Under the pieces are notes generated by a model that was given only the letters and a program-made list of their open reading frames with translations, had not been told where the DNA came from and searched no databases. This document shows, piece by piece, positions 25,739 to 34,586 of a stretch of DNA of 64,000 nucleotides. This DNA comes from Streptococcus constellatus (lineage in GTDB: Bacteria; Bacillota; Bacilli; Lactobacillales; Streptococcaceae). The stretch spans positions 18,623-82,622 of the forward strand of contig NZ_CABHMZ010000022.1 in the NCBI RefSeq assembly GCF_902167705.1, read 5' to 3'. The translations under genes were made by a program, and so were the position numbers. Numbering within the stretch: the first letter of the stretch is position 1; every line of letters starts with the position of its first letter.

Positions 25739-25761
25739 TACCTCCAAGGAGAAGAAATGAT

Positions 25762-27153
25762 ATGTTACCAATAAAAAATGCTTTGGCTTATGTCTGGCGC
25801 AAGAAAATCAAAAGTTTGATTATCTTTTTCATCTTGCTAGCCATCTCTACCTTAACCTTAGGCAGCATCGCTGTCAAAAATGCGACTGACGCTGCTTCAA
25901 AAGAAACATTTAAAAATATTACCAGCAGTTTTTCCATGCAGATCAATCGTGAGGTCAATCCAGGAACACCACGCGGTGCTGGAAATCTCAAAGGCGAAGA
26001 CATTGATACGATTAGCAAAGTCGCCGGTATTTCTGGCTATGTCAAACGTATGAACATTGTAGCGGATCTGGTAGATCATCAACTCGTTGAAATGCCAGAC
26101 GGCGATCAACAATTAAGTGAAGACCGCAAGCAAAAATTCGGTCGTGCCATTATGGCGACAGGAATCAATGACTCCTCGAAGGATGATAAATTTACTGCGG
26201 GAACTTTTAAGCTCATCGAAGGGCGACACATCACCAAAGATGATAAAAATGCGACCTTAGTTCACAAGGATTTTGCACAGAAAAATAACCTCAAGGTTGG
26301 CGATACCATTACCTTGAAATCCAATACCTTTGACCATGACAATGTTCACAAGGCAAATAAAACCGTTCAAGTGAAAATCGTTGGTTTATTTGAAGGGAAA
26401 AATAAAACTGGTGTAACCATTCCGCAAGAACTGTACGAAAATACGTTTGTGACTGATTTGGACACGACGAAAACCTTGTATGGTTATACAGATAAAAATG
26501 CCATTTACCAAGATGCTACTTTCTTTGTCAAAGGAAATCAAGACATTGATAAGGTTATCGAAAAGGTCAAAGGAGAATCATCTATTGACTGGGAGTCTTA
26601 CATGCTTGTGAAGAGCACCAGCAACTTCCCAGCTCTGCAATCTTCTATCAACGGCATTTACAGCGTCACCAACAGTCTTCTCATTGGAACCTTGATTTTC
26701 GGTGCTATTGTATTGACCCTTGTCCTCTTTCTATGGATCAACGGCCGAAGAAAAGAAATGGGAATCCTCTTGTCACTCGGTATCAGCAAAGTCAAAATCT
26801 TCTTCCAATTTATGACAGAAGTCTTGTTTGTCAGCGTCTTTAGCTTTATCGGTGCCTATTTTGCTGGTAGCATTGTCAGCAAAGCTATGGGAAATAGCAT
26901 CTTAAAACAAGTTACAAGTGGTATTGCTGAACAGCTTGCTAAAGAAGGTAGAAGCGCCAATCTTGGAGGCGGGGCTGAAATTGACGGCTTTAATAAGACC
27001 CTCACCAGTCTCAATGTGCATGTGTCTCCTGATGATATGACCAAAGTGGTCATCTTTGGACTTGGGATTATTATCGTTTCTGTCCTTATCGCTTCAATCA
27101 CGCTCCTTAGCAAGCAACCAAAAGACTTGCTAATGGGAGATAATAGCAAATAA
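25762..27153 (+). CDS. vex3: ABC transporter permease, Vex3-like
   Basis: 463 residues from ATG 25762 (AAGGAGAAGAAATGAT before it). An N-terminal helix (13-35), a MacB-like ectodomain (about 40-300) and the FtsX domain with ING RRKEMGILLSLGISKVKIF. It resembles vex1 along its length, so the transporter is a heterodimer of related permeases with Vex2. No pep27 or vncRS follows. Confidence 0.8.
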   Translation: MLPIKNALAYVWRKKIKSLIIFFILLAISTLTLGSIAVKNATDAASKETFKNITSSFSMQINREVNPGTPRGAGNLKGEDIDTISKVAGISGYVKRMNIVADLVDHQLVEMPDGDQQLSEDRKQKFGRAIMATGINDSSKDDKFTAGTFKLIEGRHITKDDKNATLVHKDFAQKNNLKVGDTITLKSNTFDHDNVHKANKTVQVKIVGLFEGKNKTGVTIPQELYENTFVTDLDTTKTLYGYTDKNAIYQDATFFVKGNQDIDKVIEKVKGESSIDWESYMLVKSTSNFPALQSSINGIYSVTNSLLIGTLIFGAIVLTLVLFLWINGRRKEMGILLSLGISKVKIFFQFMTEVLFVSVFSFIGAYFAGSIVSKAMGNSILKQVTSGIAEQLAKEGRSANLGGGAEIDGFNKTLTSLNVHVSPDDMTKVVIFGLGIIIVSVLIASITLLSKQPKDLLMGDNSK

Positions 27154-27155
27154 AA

Positions 27156-27335
27156 AAGAGAGTGGGACAGAAATCAGTAGTTTCGTAGAAACTTGATTTC
27201 ATCGTCCCACCTCCGCAAGGGTGATTAGGTGCTCTTCTGAGCTTGAAAAGCGAATGAAGAGCCCAATCACCTACTGCGTTATTCGTTTATTACTAAATCT
27301 GATAGAAGCTGAGTACTTTTGTCTCAGCTTCTGTT
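27156..27335. repeat. Degenerate dispersed intergenic repeat, copy 2
   Basis: Begins AGAGAGTGGGACAGAAATC and ends GAGTACTTTTGTCTCAGCTTC, imperfect inverted ends. The interior matches 14936-15171 in reverse complement (AACGCAGT, AGTAATAAAC, TTCGCTTTTCAA). An internal hairpin (GAAATC...GTTTCGTAGAAAC...GATTTC) may end vex3 transcription. Confidence 0.6.
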
Positions 27336-27386
27336 TTGCTTGGTAGATTGTTTCTGTTGACTTCGGACGGAATAACTTTTAATTGG

Positions 27387-27796
27387 CTCCGTCGACCCGG
27401 TCGAAAAGATGAAGCATTTTTGGTTGGCTCCGTCGACTCGGTCGAAAAGATGAAACTCTTTTGATTTGCTCCGTCGACCCGGTCGAAAAGATGAAACTCT
27501 TTTGGTTTGCTCCGTCGACTCGGTCGAAAAGATGAAACACTTTTGATTGGCTTCGTCGACTCGGTCGAAAAGATGAAACTCTTTGGAGTTACTCTATCAG
27601 CCCGACGGACGAGATGAAACTCTTTTGGTTTACTCTGTCAGCCCGGCGGACGAGGTGAAACTATTTTGATTTGCTCCGTCAGCCCGGCGGACGAGGTGAA
27701 ACTATTTTGGTTTATTCCGTCAGCCCGGCGGACGAGATGAAGCACTTTTGATTTGCTCCGTCAGCCCGGCGGACGAGGTGAAGCACGTTGGATGTG
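27387..27796. repeat. 41-bp tandem repeat array, ten units, two subfamilies
   Basis: Ten units in exact 41-bp register, with the CTCCGT-type anchor at 27387, 27428, 27469, 27510, 27551, 27592, 27633, 27674, 27715 and 27756. Units 1-5 carry GTCGAC(C/T)CGGTCGAAAAGATGAA; units 6-10 carry TCAGCCCG(G/A)CGGACGAG(A/G)TGAA. Each unit holds a small potential hairpin (CGAC/GTCG or CGTC/GACG). Weak traces of a further unit lie on each side. The period is not a multiple of three and no ORF spans it. Confidence 0.9.
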
Positions 27797-27830
27797 GCTC
27801 ACTTGACCATTGTTGCTTTTTTGCTGCCAG

Positions 27831-28373
27831 TTATACTTTTTTACAGTTCTTTTGATGTGCTTTCAGCTTCTTCATAGCCCAGTCGTAGTGACTCGATGTG
27901 CAACTGACAAAGTAGGAGCCAAGGGTACTCCCACCAACCCATTTATAGACGCCCTTTGAAAACAGTTCTTCGTTTGTAAAGATTTCAGCTAGGGCTAGCA
28001 CTTTTTCCTGTGATTGATGAAGCAACTTGGTTGCTTCTTCTAGCGATGTTTGTTGATGTTTTTGCCAAAATGCCACATTCATCTCACCATAGCTTCTCCA
28101 ATTATAAGCTGCTGGCAAAAACGATTTTTCGACACCATTTTGATTGGAAGGCACCCAATCCAAAAGCAATTGCTGCCACTCATAAAGATGAATGAGAACA
28201 CCTCTGAGGTTTTTATCCCTCTTCCAATGCGCCTCTTTCTTTTTTTCATCTTTTGAAAAATCAAATGGAGTCTTTAACTCTTCTTCTGTTAATTGGGAAA
28301 TCAATGACTGCAGCTTTGCATATTGCTGCGTCGCTGCACTGATCAACTCAGTCTTGCTAGTAGGTCTTACCAT
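27831..28373 (-). CDS. ClbS/DfsB family four-helix protein
   Basis: 180 residues beginning MVRPTSKTELISAATQQYAKL, typical of DUF1706. Helices carry LIHLYEWQQLLLDW and YFVSCTSSHYDWAMKKL, the conserved H and W-rich features of the DinB-like ClbS/DfsB fold. Family members protect against DNA-reactive metabolites (ClbS against colibactin), but most are uncharacterised. Its 3' end lies just after the tandem-repeat array. Confidence 0.8.
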   Translation of the reverse strand: MVRPTSKTELISAATQQYAKLQSLISQLTEEELKTPFDFSKDEKKKEAHWKRDKNLRGVLIHLYEWQQLLLDWVPSNQNGVEKSFLPAAYNWRSYGEMNVAFWQKHQQTSLEEATKLLHQSQEKVLALAEIFTNEELFSKGVYKWVGGSTLGSYFVSCTSSHYDWAMKKLKAHQKNCKKV

Positions 28374-28447
28374 GTTATGTTCTCCTTCTTTTTAATAAAT
28401 CATACAACAATGACCTGACAACCTCTGTCATGTTTTTAGTTCTCTCT

Positions 28448-28582
28448 TTATTTTTGTCTCATTTTTTCTTTGATTTCACATTGGCAGTCGCAATCGCCAC
28501 AGTTTCCTTTTCCCTTAATGATATGGTGCATCGCTGCACCTGCTAAAACTAAAATGATGATAAATACAATAATCGTTGACAT
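28448..28582 (-). CDS. FeoB-associated Cys-rich membrane protein
   Basis: 44 residues: one hydrophobic helix (3-18), then CGDCDCQC within residues 28-35, the hallmark of the small FeoB-associated proteins. It starts 8 bp after feoB in the same direction. The likely role is metal handling or complex assembly with FeoB. Too short for most gene callers. Confidence 0.75.
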   Translation of the reverse strand: MSTIIVFIIILVLAGAAMHHIIKGKGNCGDCDCQCEIKEKMRQK

Positions 28583-28590
28583 GGTTTCTC

Positions 28591-30735
28591 CTATACTGTT
28601 TGATGTGCCAGACTATCTAAAGTGATAACCTCTACTTTTTCTTTGCGCGGTTTTCTAAAGATGAAATAGAGACCCGCTGCTACAACGAGCAGGGCAAAGA
28701 CAGTCACAGGAGATATTCCTTTTCCGTACAGCAAAACTTGACCAAATTGGTAAATCACAAGACTGACATTATAAGCCAGTAGGGTTTGAAATGAAATAGC
28801 AATCCACGTCCACTTGGCATTGCCCATTTCCCGATGAATAGCACCAATCGCTGCAAAACAAGGAGCGCAGAGCAGGTTAAAGACAAGGAATGAGTAGGCG
28901 GAAAGTGCTGTATAATGCTGTTGAAGATTGGTCCACAACTCTTTGGTGGTCTCTGTCGCATCTGTCACTTTATACAAAATCCCAAAAGTGGAAATCACCG
29001 TTTCCTTAGCCAATAAGCCGGTAATAGCCGCAACCGTTGCTCGCCAATTGCCAAAGCCAAGAGGGCTAAAGATCCAAGCTAGTCCTTTTCCTAATGCCGC
29101 TAGGATACTATCTTCTGTTTCAACCGCCTGCAAACTAAAGTTGTAGGAGCTAGCAAACCAGATGAAAATATTGGTCACAAAGATAATCGTTCCAGCCCGT
29201 TTGATGAAACTCAAAGCCTTCTGCCCTGCATAGCGCAAAACCGTTTTGACTTGTGGCAAATGATAGCTAGGCAGCTCCATGATAAAGGGTGCAACAGCAC
29301 CACCGAGGATTGCTGTCTTTTTCAGAGCAATTCCCGATAAGACAATGGCTCCCATTCCGACGAAATAAGCGCTTGGTGCAATCCAAGGATTGCTAGGAAA
29401 GAATGCCCCAGCAATCAAGGAAATAATCGGCAACTTGGCAGAACAAGGCATAAAGGTCGTTGTCATAATAGTGATTCTGCGGTCACGTTCATTTTCAATG
29501 GTCCTACTCGCCATGACTCCAGGAACACCACACCCTGTAGAAATCAACATAGGGATAAAAGATTTCCCAGATAAACCAAACCGCCGAAAGATTCGATCCA
29601 TCACAAAGGCAATCCGACTCATATAGCCGATGTCTTCCAAGATACCCAAGCAGATAAATAAGACGAAAATCTGAGGAACAAAGCCTAAGACAGCTCCGCA
29701 GCCGGCAATAATCCCGTCGATAATCAAGGATTGAAGCCAATCGGCTACTGCTAACTGCTCCAATAAAGACTTGATTCCATTTGGAATCCACTCCCCAAAC
29801 AGAACATCATTTGCCCAATCCGTTGCCATTTGCCCAATCGTCTGAATGGAGAAGAAATAGACCAGCCACATAACAACTGCAAAAATTGGCAACGCTAAAT
29901 AACGATTGGTCACAATACGGTCAATCTTATCCGACAAACTTAATTGATTAACATCGGCTTGCAGAGCCATTTTAACTGCTGATTCAATAAACTCATAACG
30001 CGCATTGACAACAATACTTTCTGCGTCCTCTGTGTAGATTTCCTCCGTAATCCGAATCGCATCTTCAATCTCCGCTTTTTGGAAATCAGACAATGCCAAC
30101 TGTTCAGATAATTCTTTATCGCGTTCAAAAAGCTTAATGGCATAAAAACGGGCTTGTTTTTGAGGCACTGCATTTCCCAAAATGCGGATAATTTCTGACA
30201 AAGCCGCTTCAAAATGGCTGTCGTAAACAGGGTAGAGCGTTTCATCCGTGCGCTCCATTTCTCGCAAGACCTGTTGCATGACTTGGTCAATCCCAGTCTT
30301 TTTCAAAGCACTGGTCGCAACGACTGGCACCCCTAGCTGATAGCTTAATTTAGTCGTATCAATCCATTTACCTTGTTTTTCAACGACATCGCTCATATTT
30401 AAAGCCAACACAACCGGAATCCCCGTCTCAATCAACTGCAAGCTCAAGTACAGATTCCGTTCCAAGTTGGTCGCGTCAACCACATCCAAAATAGCATCCG
30501 CATTGCCACTTAACAGATAGTTTCTACTGACCATTTCCTCAGAAGTATAAGGAGACAATGAGTAAATTCCTGGTAGGTCTTGAATAACGATTTCTTTATT
30601 TTTGCGAAACAGACCACTTTTCTTTTCGACAGTAACTCCAGGCCAATTTCCCACATGTTGGCTACTACCGGTTAGAATGTTAAATAAACTGGTCTTTCCA
30701 CTATTCGGATTTCCCGCAAGCGCTAATTCTTTCAT
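28591..30735 (-). CDS. feoB: Ferrous iron transporter FeoB
   Basis: 714 residues. The N-terminal G domain has G1 GNPNSGKTS (8-16), G2 GVTVE, G3 DLPGIYSL, G4 NMSD and G5 SAL. A helical GDI region follows, then about eleven membrane spans with two Gate motifs (GCGVPGV, PCSAKLP and PCFAAIG). It imports Fe2+ with GTPase control. feoA overlaps its start by 4 bp. Confidence 0.97.
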   Translation of the reverse strand: MKELALAGNPNSGKTSLFNILTGSSQHVGNWPGVTVEKKSGLFRKNKEIVIQDLPGIYSLSPYTSEEMVSRNYLLSGNADAILDVVDATNLERNLYLSLQLIETGIPVVLALNMSDVVEKQGKWIDTTKLSYQLGVPVVATSALKKTGIDQVMQQVLREMERTDETLYPVYDSHFEAALSEIIRILGNAVPQKQARFYAIKLFERDKELSEQLALSDFQKAEIEDAIRITEEIYTEDAESIVVNARYEFIESAVKMALQADVNQLSLSDKIDRIVTNRYLALPIFAVVMWLVYFFSIQTIGQMATDWANDVLFGEWIPNGIKSLLEQLAVADWLQSLIIDGIIAGCGAVLGFVPQIFVLFICLGILEDIGYMSRIAFVMDRIFRRFGLSGKSFIPMLISTGCGVPGVMASRTIENERDRRITIMTTTFMPCSAKLPIISLIAGAFFPSNPWIAPSAYFVGMGAIVLSGIALKKTAILGGAVAPFIMELPSYHLPQVKTVLRYAGQKALSFIKRAGTIIFVTNIFIWFASSYNFSLQAVETEDSILAALGKGLAWIFSPLGFGNWRATVAAITGLLAKETVISTFGILYKVTDATETTKELWTNLQQHYTALSAYSFLVFNLLCAPCFAAIGAIHREMGNAKWTWIAISFQTLLAYNVSLVIYQFGQVLLYGKGISPVTVFALLVVAAGLYFIFRKPRKEKVEVITLDSLAHQTV

Positions 30736-31208
30736 TCTTTTGTTTCCTTTTCACTTTTCACCACACTAATCAAGCTAGCCTCCGACTTTCTTAACGTCAA
30801 GTCATAGCCCCTCAACTTAATCTCAAGCGGGTCACCCAAGGGCGCAACTTTTTGCAATTGAACTTTTGTGTTTTTGGTCAAACCCATGTCCATCAGCCGC
30901 CGTTTTAAAGCACCATCCGCATGAATTGCTTCGATGTATGCCACGTCTCCAACAGCTAACTCAGATAAAGGAAGAGAAGATTTGCTACTGTCTTTTGGCA
31001 CAACATCCAGCTTTTCCAAAATAGAATTGTCCAAAGCAATCCTCGCAGCTCGAACTAAGAGAATCGCTGTATCATTTGTTTTTGAAATGATTTGAATAAA
31101 ACTTCCTATCTTAATCCCTAAATCAGCTAAATGACGGACGCTCGCTTCCTCTAGATCGATTCCGACAATTTCATATTCTGTTACTAATTTCATTTGAGAT
31201 AAATCCAT
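30732..31208 (-). CDS. feoA: FeoA, two SH3-like domains in tandem
   Basis: 158 residues, about twice a single FeoA. Domain 1 covers 1-75 (HLADLGIKIGSFIQIISK) and domain 2 covers 80-155 (RLMDMGLTKNTKVQLQKVAPLGDPLEIKLRGYDLTLR). The second keeps the full FeoA signature; the first is more diverged. It assists FeoB at the cytoplasmic face. Confidence 0.92.
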   Translation of the reverse strand: MDLSQMKLVTEYEIVGIDLEEASVRHLADLGIKIGSFIQIISKTNDTAILLVRAARIALDNSILEKLDVVPKDSSKSSLPLSELAVGDVAYIEAIHADGALKRRLMDMGLTKNTKVQLQKVAPLGDPLEIKLRGYDLTLRKSEASLISVVKSEKETKE

Positions 31209-31375
31209 ACTCTCTCCTTTTCACTTTGTCAAGAAATATGCTTACTATCACTATTAGTATACCACTTTTTCCTAAGAATTTCTGACAATTCTAAGATAAA
31301 TAGGCAAAAATTATCGCAAAATAAATATCCCCTAAACAAATGCCTAGAGGATATATTTATTAGAGACTAACAAGT

Positions 31376-31606
31376 TTAATACAACAATTCATAAATTTCC
31401 ATTGCAATCAAATCAATGCTATCAAAAGTATATGTTTCACGCGCTGCAACATCTCGCAAAGTGAATACTGAGCCATTTTCTTCGTCATAGCTATAAGCTA
31501 CTTCTGCTACAACAACTCCGTCACGTTCAAAATTGCGTTTCAAATTGCCGCCATCTTTTGTCATAGCATCTAAACGATTGATAATTCTTACTAAATGTGA
31601 TTCCAT
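31376..31606 (-). CDS. DUF1797 family protein
   Basis: 76 residues from ATG 31606 (SD GGAGAAGGAAA; the upstream extension lacks one). MESHLVRIINRLDAMTKDGGNLKRNFERDG and YTFDSIDLIAMEIYELLY are the conserved ends of the DUF1797/YktA group found across lactic bacteria. Function unknown. Confidence 0.85.
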   Translation of the reverse strand: MESHLVRIINRLDAMTKDGGNLKRNFERDGVVVAEVAYSYDEENGSVFTLRDVAARETYTFDSIDLIAMEIYELLY

Positions 31607-31744
31607 TTTCCTTCTCCTATTCATTTATACGTTACTATTTTACCACAAATGAAAGATGAAATACCAGTAAAAGACCTATTTTTGTTAAATTTAACACAAA
31701 ATGAAATGCTCAAATATAAAATTCTGTCTTTTAACACTTTATTC

Positions 31745-31772
31745 TTGCAATGTTTTAGAATACTGATATAAT
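31745..31772 (+). promoter_or_regulatory. clpE promoter
   Basis: TTGCAA (31745-31750), 16 bp, TATAAT (31767-31772) with an extended TG two bases before the -10. Confidence 0.7.
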
Positions 31773-31784
31773 GAAACTAAGAAG

Positions 31785-31801
31785 TTTGACTATTATTGAC
31801 C
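31785..31801 (-). promoter_or_regulatory. CtsR operator upstream of clpE
   Basis: TTTGACT-ATT-ATTGACC, i.e. RGTCAAW-N3-RGTCAAA on the minus strand, matches the CtsR heptad direct repeat. It lies just after the -10, so CtsR would repress clpE until heat or protein stress. Confidence 0.75.
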
Positions 31802-31844
31802 AATTGGTCTCAGTCAAGCAAATTTTAAAAGAAAGAGGTAGCAC

Positions 31845-34121
31845 ATGCTTTGTCAAAATTGTAAAATAAATGAATCTACTATTCACCTTTACACAAATGT
31901 GAATGGAAAACAACACCAAGTTGACCTCTGTCAAAATTGTTATCAAATCATGAAAACAGACCCAAACAATGCCTTGCTTCGTGGCATGAACAATCAAAAT
32001 AATTTAGACCCATTTGATGACTTCTTTAGAAATCTAGGGAATTTTCAAAATCATCAAGAACCCCAAACCCCTCCTACTCAATCAGGTGGAGGGTATGGTA
32101 ATGGAGGCTATGGTTCCAATCAAGGCGGCAGCACGCGCCAACAAGCACCACAACAACCTAAAGGTCTCCTAGAAGAATTTGGTATCAATGTAACCGAATT
32201 TGCTCGGCGCGGCGAAATCGACCCTGTGATTGGTCGTGACGAAGAGATCGTTCGTGTCATCGAAATCCTCAACCGCAGAACAAAGAACAATCCAGTCCTC
32301 ATAGGAGAACCAGGTGTTGGGAAAACAGCTGTTGTAGAGGGCTTGGCACAGAAAATTGTAGACGGTGATGTTCCACATAAACTCCAAGGCAAAGAAGTCA
32401 TCCGCCTAGATGTCGTTAGTTTGGTGCAAGGGACTGGTATCCGTGGTCAATTTGAAGAACGCATGCAAAAACTCATGGACGAGATCCGCTCTCGTCAGGA
32501 TGTGATTTTATTCATTGATGAAATTCACGAAATTGTTGGAGCGGGTTCTGCTGGCGACGGAAATATGGATGCTGGAAATATCTTAAAACCTGCTCTTGCT
32601 CGTGGTGAGCTCCAATTAGTCGGCGCCACAACTCTCAATGAGTATCGGATTATTGAAAAAGATGCTGCGCTGGAACGCCGTATGCAGCCTGTAAAAGTGG
32701 ATGAACCAACGGTTGAAGAAACGATTACTATTCTAAAAGGCATTCAAAAGAAGTACGAAGACTATCACCACGTTAAATATACAGATGATGCCATTGAAGC
32801 GGCAGCTGTCTTATCCAATCGCTATATCCAAGATCGTTTCTTGCCAGATAAGGCTATTGACTTGCTGGACGAAGCAGGTTCTAAGATGAATTTGACACTT
32901 AATTTTGTCGATCCCAAAGTTATTGATCAACGCTTGATAGAAGCTGAAAATCTCAAGGCACAAGCTACTCGTGATGAAGATTTTGAAAAAGCTGCCTATT
33001 TCCGTGACCAAATTGCCAAATACAAAGAAATGCAGCAAAATAAAATGGCAGACCAAGATACGCCTATCATCAGTGAAAAAACCATTGAGCATATCATTGA
33101 GCAAAAGACAAATATCCCAGTTGGCGACTTAAAAGAAAAGGAACAATCGCAACTGATTAGTCTGGCTGATGATTTGAAGGCACACGTCATCGGTCAAGAT
33201 GATGCCGTTGATAAAATTGCAAAGGCCATTCGCCGCAATCGTGTCGGACTTGGCACACCAAATCGACCAATCGGCTCTTTCCTTTTCGTTGGACCAACCG
33301 GTGTCGGTAAAACAGAACTTTCTAAACAATTAGCGATTGAGCTCTTTGGTTCAGCTGACAGCATGATTCGCTTTGATATGAGCGAATATATGGAAAAACA
33401 CAGTGTAGCCAAACTCGTCGGAGCACCTCCAGGCTATGTTGGCTACGAAGAAGCCGGGCAATTAACAGAACGTGTACGCCGTAATCCTTACTCTCTTATT
33501 CTGCTTGACGAAGTAGAAAAAGCTCACCCAGATGTCATGCATATGTTCCTGCAAGTACTTGATGATGGACGTCTGACAGACGGACAAGGACGGACTGTTA
33601 GTTTCAAGGATACGATTATCATTATGACTTCAAACGCTGGTACTGGCAAAGTCGAAGCAAATGTCGGCTTTGGAGCAGCGCGCGAAGGACGAACCAATTC
33701 CGTTCTCGGTGAATTGGGCAACTTCTTCAGCCCAGAATTTATGAACCGTTTCGATGGCATCATTGAATTCCAATCTCTAAGCAAAGAAAATCTCTTACAA
33801 ATTGTAGATTTGATGCTTGAAGATGTAAATAATCGCTTAGCTGTAAATGATATTCACCTGGATGTGACAGACAAAGTTAAGGAAAAATTAGTTGACTTGG
33901 GTTACGATCCGAAAATGGGAGCTCGACCTCTGCGTCGGACAATCCAAGATCATATCGAAGATGCCATTACAGACTACTATCTTGAACACCCAAATGAAAA
34001 AGAACTCAAAGCTATCATGACAAGCAACAGCAAGATTGTCATCAAATCAGCTTCAGCTAAAAAATCTGAAAACGAAACTGACAAAGAAATCAAAACAACT
34101 GCAGATGACAATGCTGATTAG
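31845..34121 (+). CDS. clpE: ATP-dependent Clp protease ATPase ClpE
   Basis: 758 residues. The N-terminal zinc finger CxxC...CxxC ([15 protein letters not shown]) is diagnostic for ClpE. A Gly/Gln-rich linker, AAA domain 1 ([10 protein letters not shown]), a UVR-like middle region ([19 protein letters not shown]) and AAA domain 2 ([18 protein letters not shown]) follow. It unfolds substrates for ClpP. The upstream CtsR box matches known control of the gene. Confidence 0.97.
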   Translation: MLCQNCKINESTIHLYTNVNGKQHQVDLCQNCYQIMKTDPNNALLRGMNNQNNLDPFDDFFRNLGNFQNHQEPQTPPTQSGGGYGNGGYGSNQGGSTRQQAPQQPKGLLEEFGINVTEFARRGEIDPVIGRDEEIVRVIEILNRRTKNNPVLIGEPGVGKTAVVEGLAQKIVDGDVPHKLQGKEVIRLDVVSLVQGTGIRGQFEERMQKLMDEIRSRQDVILFIDEIHEIVGAGSAGDGNMDAGNILKPALARGELQLVGATTLNEYRIIEKDAALERRMQPVKVDEPTVEETITILKGIQKKYEDYHHVKYTDDAIEAAAVLSNRYIQDRFLPDKAIDLLDEAGSKMNLTLNFVDPKVIDQRLIEAENLKAQATRDEDFEKAAYFRDQIAKYKEMQQNKMADQDTPIISEKTIEHIIEQKTNIPVGDLKEKEQSQLISLADDLKAHVIGQDDAVDKIAKAIRRNRVGLGTPNRPIGSFLFVGPTGVGKTELSKQLAIELFGSADSMIRFDMSEYMEKHSVAKLVGAPPGYVGYEEAGQLTERVRRNPYSLILLDEVEKAHPDVMHMFLQVLDDGRLTDGQGRTVSFKDTIIIMTSNAGTGKVEANVGFGAAREGRTNSVLGELGNFFSPEFMNRFDGIIEFQSLSKENLLQIVDLMLEDVNNRLAVNDIHLDVTDKVKEKLVDLGYDPKMGARPLRRTIQDHIEDAITDYYLEHPNEKELKAIMTSNSKIVIKSASAKKSENETDKEIKTTADDNAD

Positions 34122-34125
34122 ATAT

Positions 34126-34165
34126 GAAACACACTCCTTAGAGGTTTCTCTAGGGAGTGTTTCTT
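34126..34165 (+). terminator. clpE terminator
   Basis: GAAACACACTCC and GGGAGTGTTTC form the stem after the clpE stop. The rest of the gap to 34426 holds no other recognisable feature except the promoter of the small peptide gene. Confidence 0.75.
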
Positions 34166-34367
34166 CGTTACTGAACCCTGTATCTCAACATTGTCTTCAC
34201 ATTATACAAAGTTTTCTCCATTCATATTTCATTAGTTCGTCCCTTTTATTTTTCTATCCTAAGTATAACAGAGGAAACTTGTCACCTGATGTCGACTTTT
34301 ATATTTTTGTAAAATGGTTATTTTTATCTTGTTTTTTCAAAATAATCAGAAAATTTCAATTTTTCTA

Positions 34368-34395
34368 TTGTTTTTTTGAAATAAGATGTTATAAT
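34368..34395 (+). promoter_or_regulatory. Promoter of the 25-residue peptide gene
   Basis: TTGTTT (34368-34373), 16 bp, TATAAT (34390-34395), 31 bp before the ATG. Confidence 0.5.
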
Positions 34396-34426
34396 AGACA
34401 ACAAGAAAAATAAAAGGAGTTACGTT

Positions 34427-34504
34427 ATGTTGATGATGGCTATTATTATCATTATTATTTATAGTATCTTATCTAGGCGTAGCTACCGTTTTAAAATGGG
34501 ATAA
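34427..34504 (+). CDS. 25-residue Ile-rich membrane peptide
   Basis: ORF MLMMAIIIIIIYSILSRRSY... with AAAAGGAGTTACGTT before the ATG. It is one hydrophobic stretch with six consecutive isoleucines, then a basic tail (SRRSYRFK). It has its own promoter and is followed by a TCCGCC/GGCGGA terminator hairpin (34526-34556). The arrangement looks like a dedicated mini-gene, possibly a membrane-active peptide or regulatory leader. No match recognised. Confidence 0.5.
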   Translation: MLMMAIIIIIIYSILSRRSYRFKMG

Positions 34505-34525
34505 TCATCTTCATTTTTACATGAC

Positions 34526-34566
34526 TCCGCCTTATTCTCATTTGGGATAGGGCGGATTTTATTTTT
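34526..34566 (+). terminator. Terminator after the 25-residue peptide gene
   Basis: TCCGCC-TTAT...GGATAGGGCGGA stem with a T-rich tail, located between the peptide gene and the PTS-IIC pseudogene, so it may also attenuate the latter. Confidence 0.6.
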
Positions 34567-34586
34567 CAAAAATAAAGGAGTTTTTT

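Noticed and set aside
27387..27796. CRISPR array
   Set aside because: Units are contiguous with no variable spacers, the period is a constant 41 bp and there are no cas genes.
27154..27830. pep27-like peptide gene after vex3
   Set aside because: No short ORF with SD and cationic-hydrophobic profile; the area is made of repeats.
31845..34121. ClpC rather than ClpE
   Set aside because: N-terminal four-Cys zinc finger and lack of the ClpC N-domain identify ClpE.
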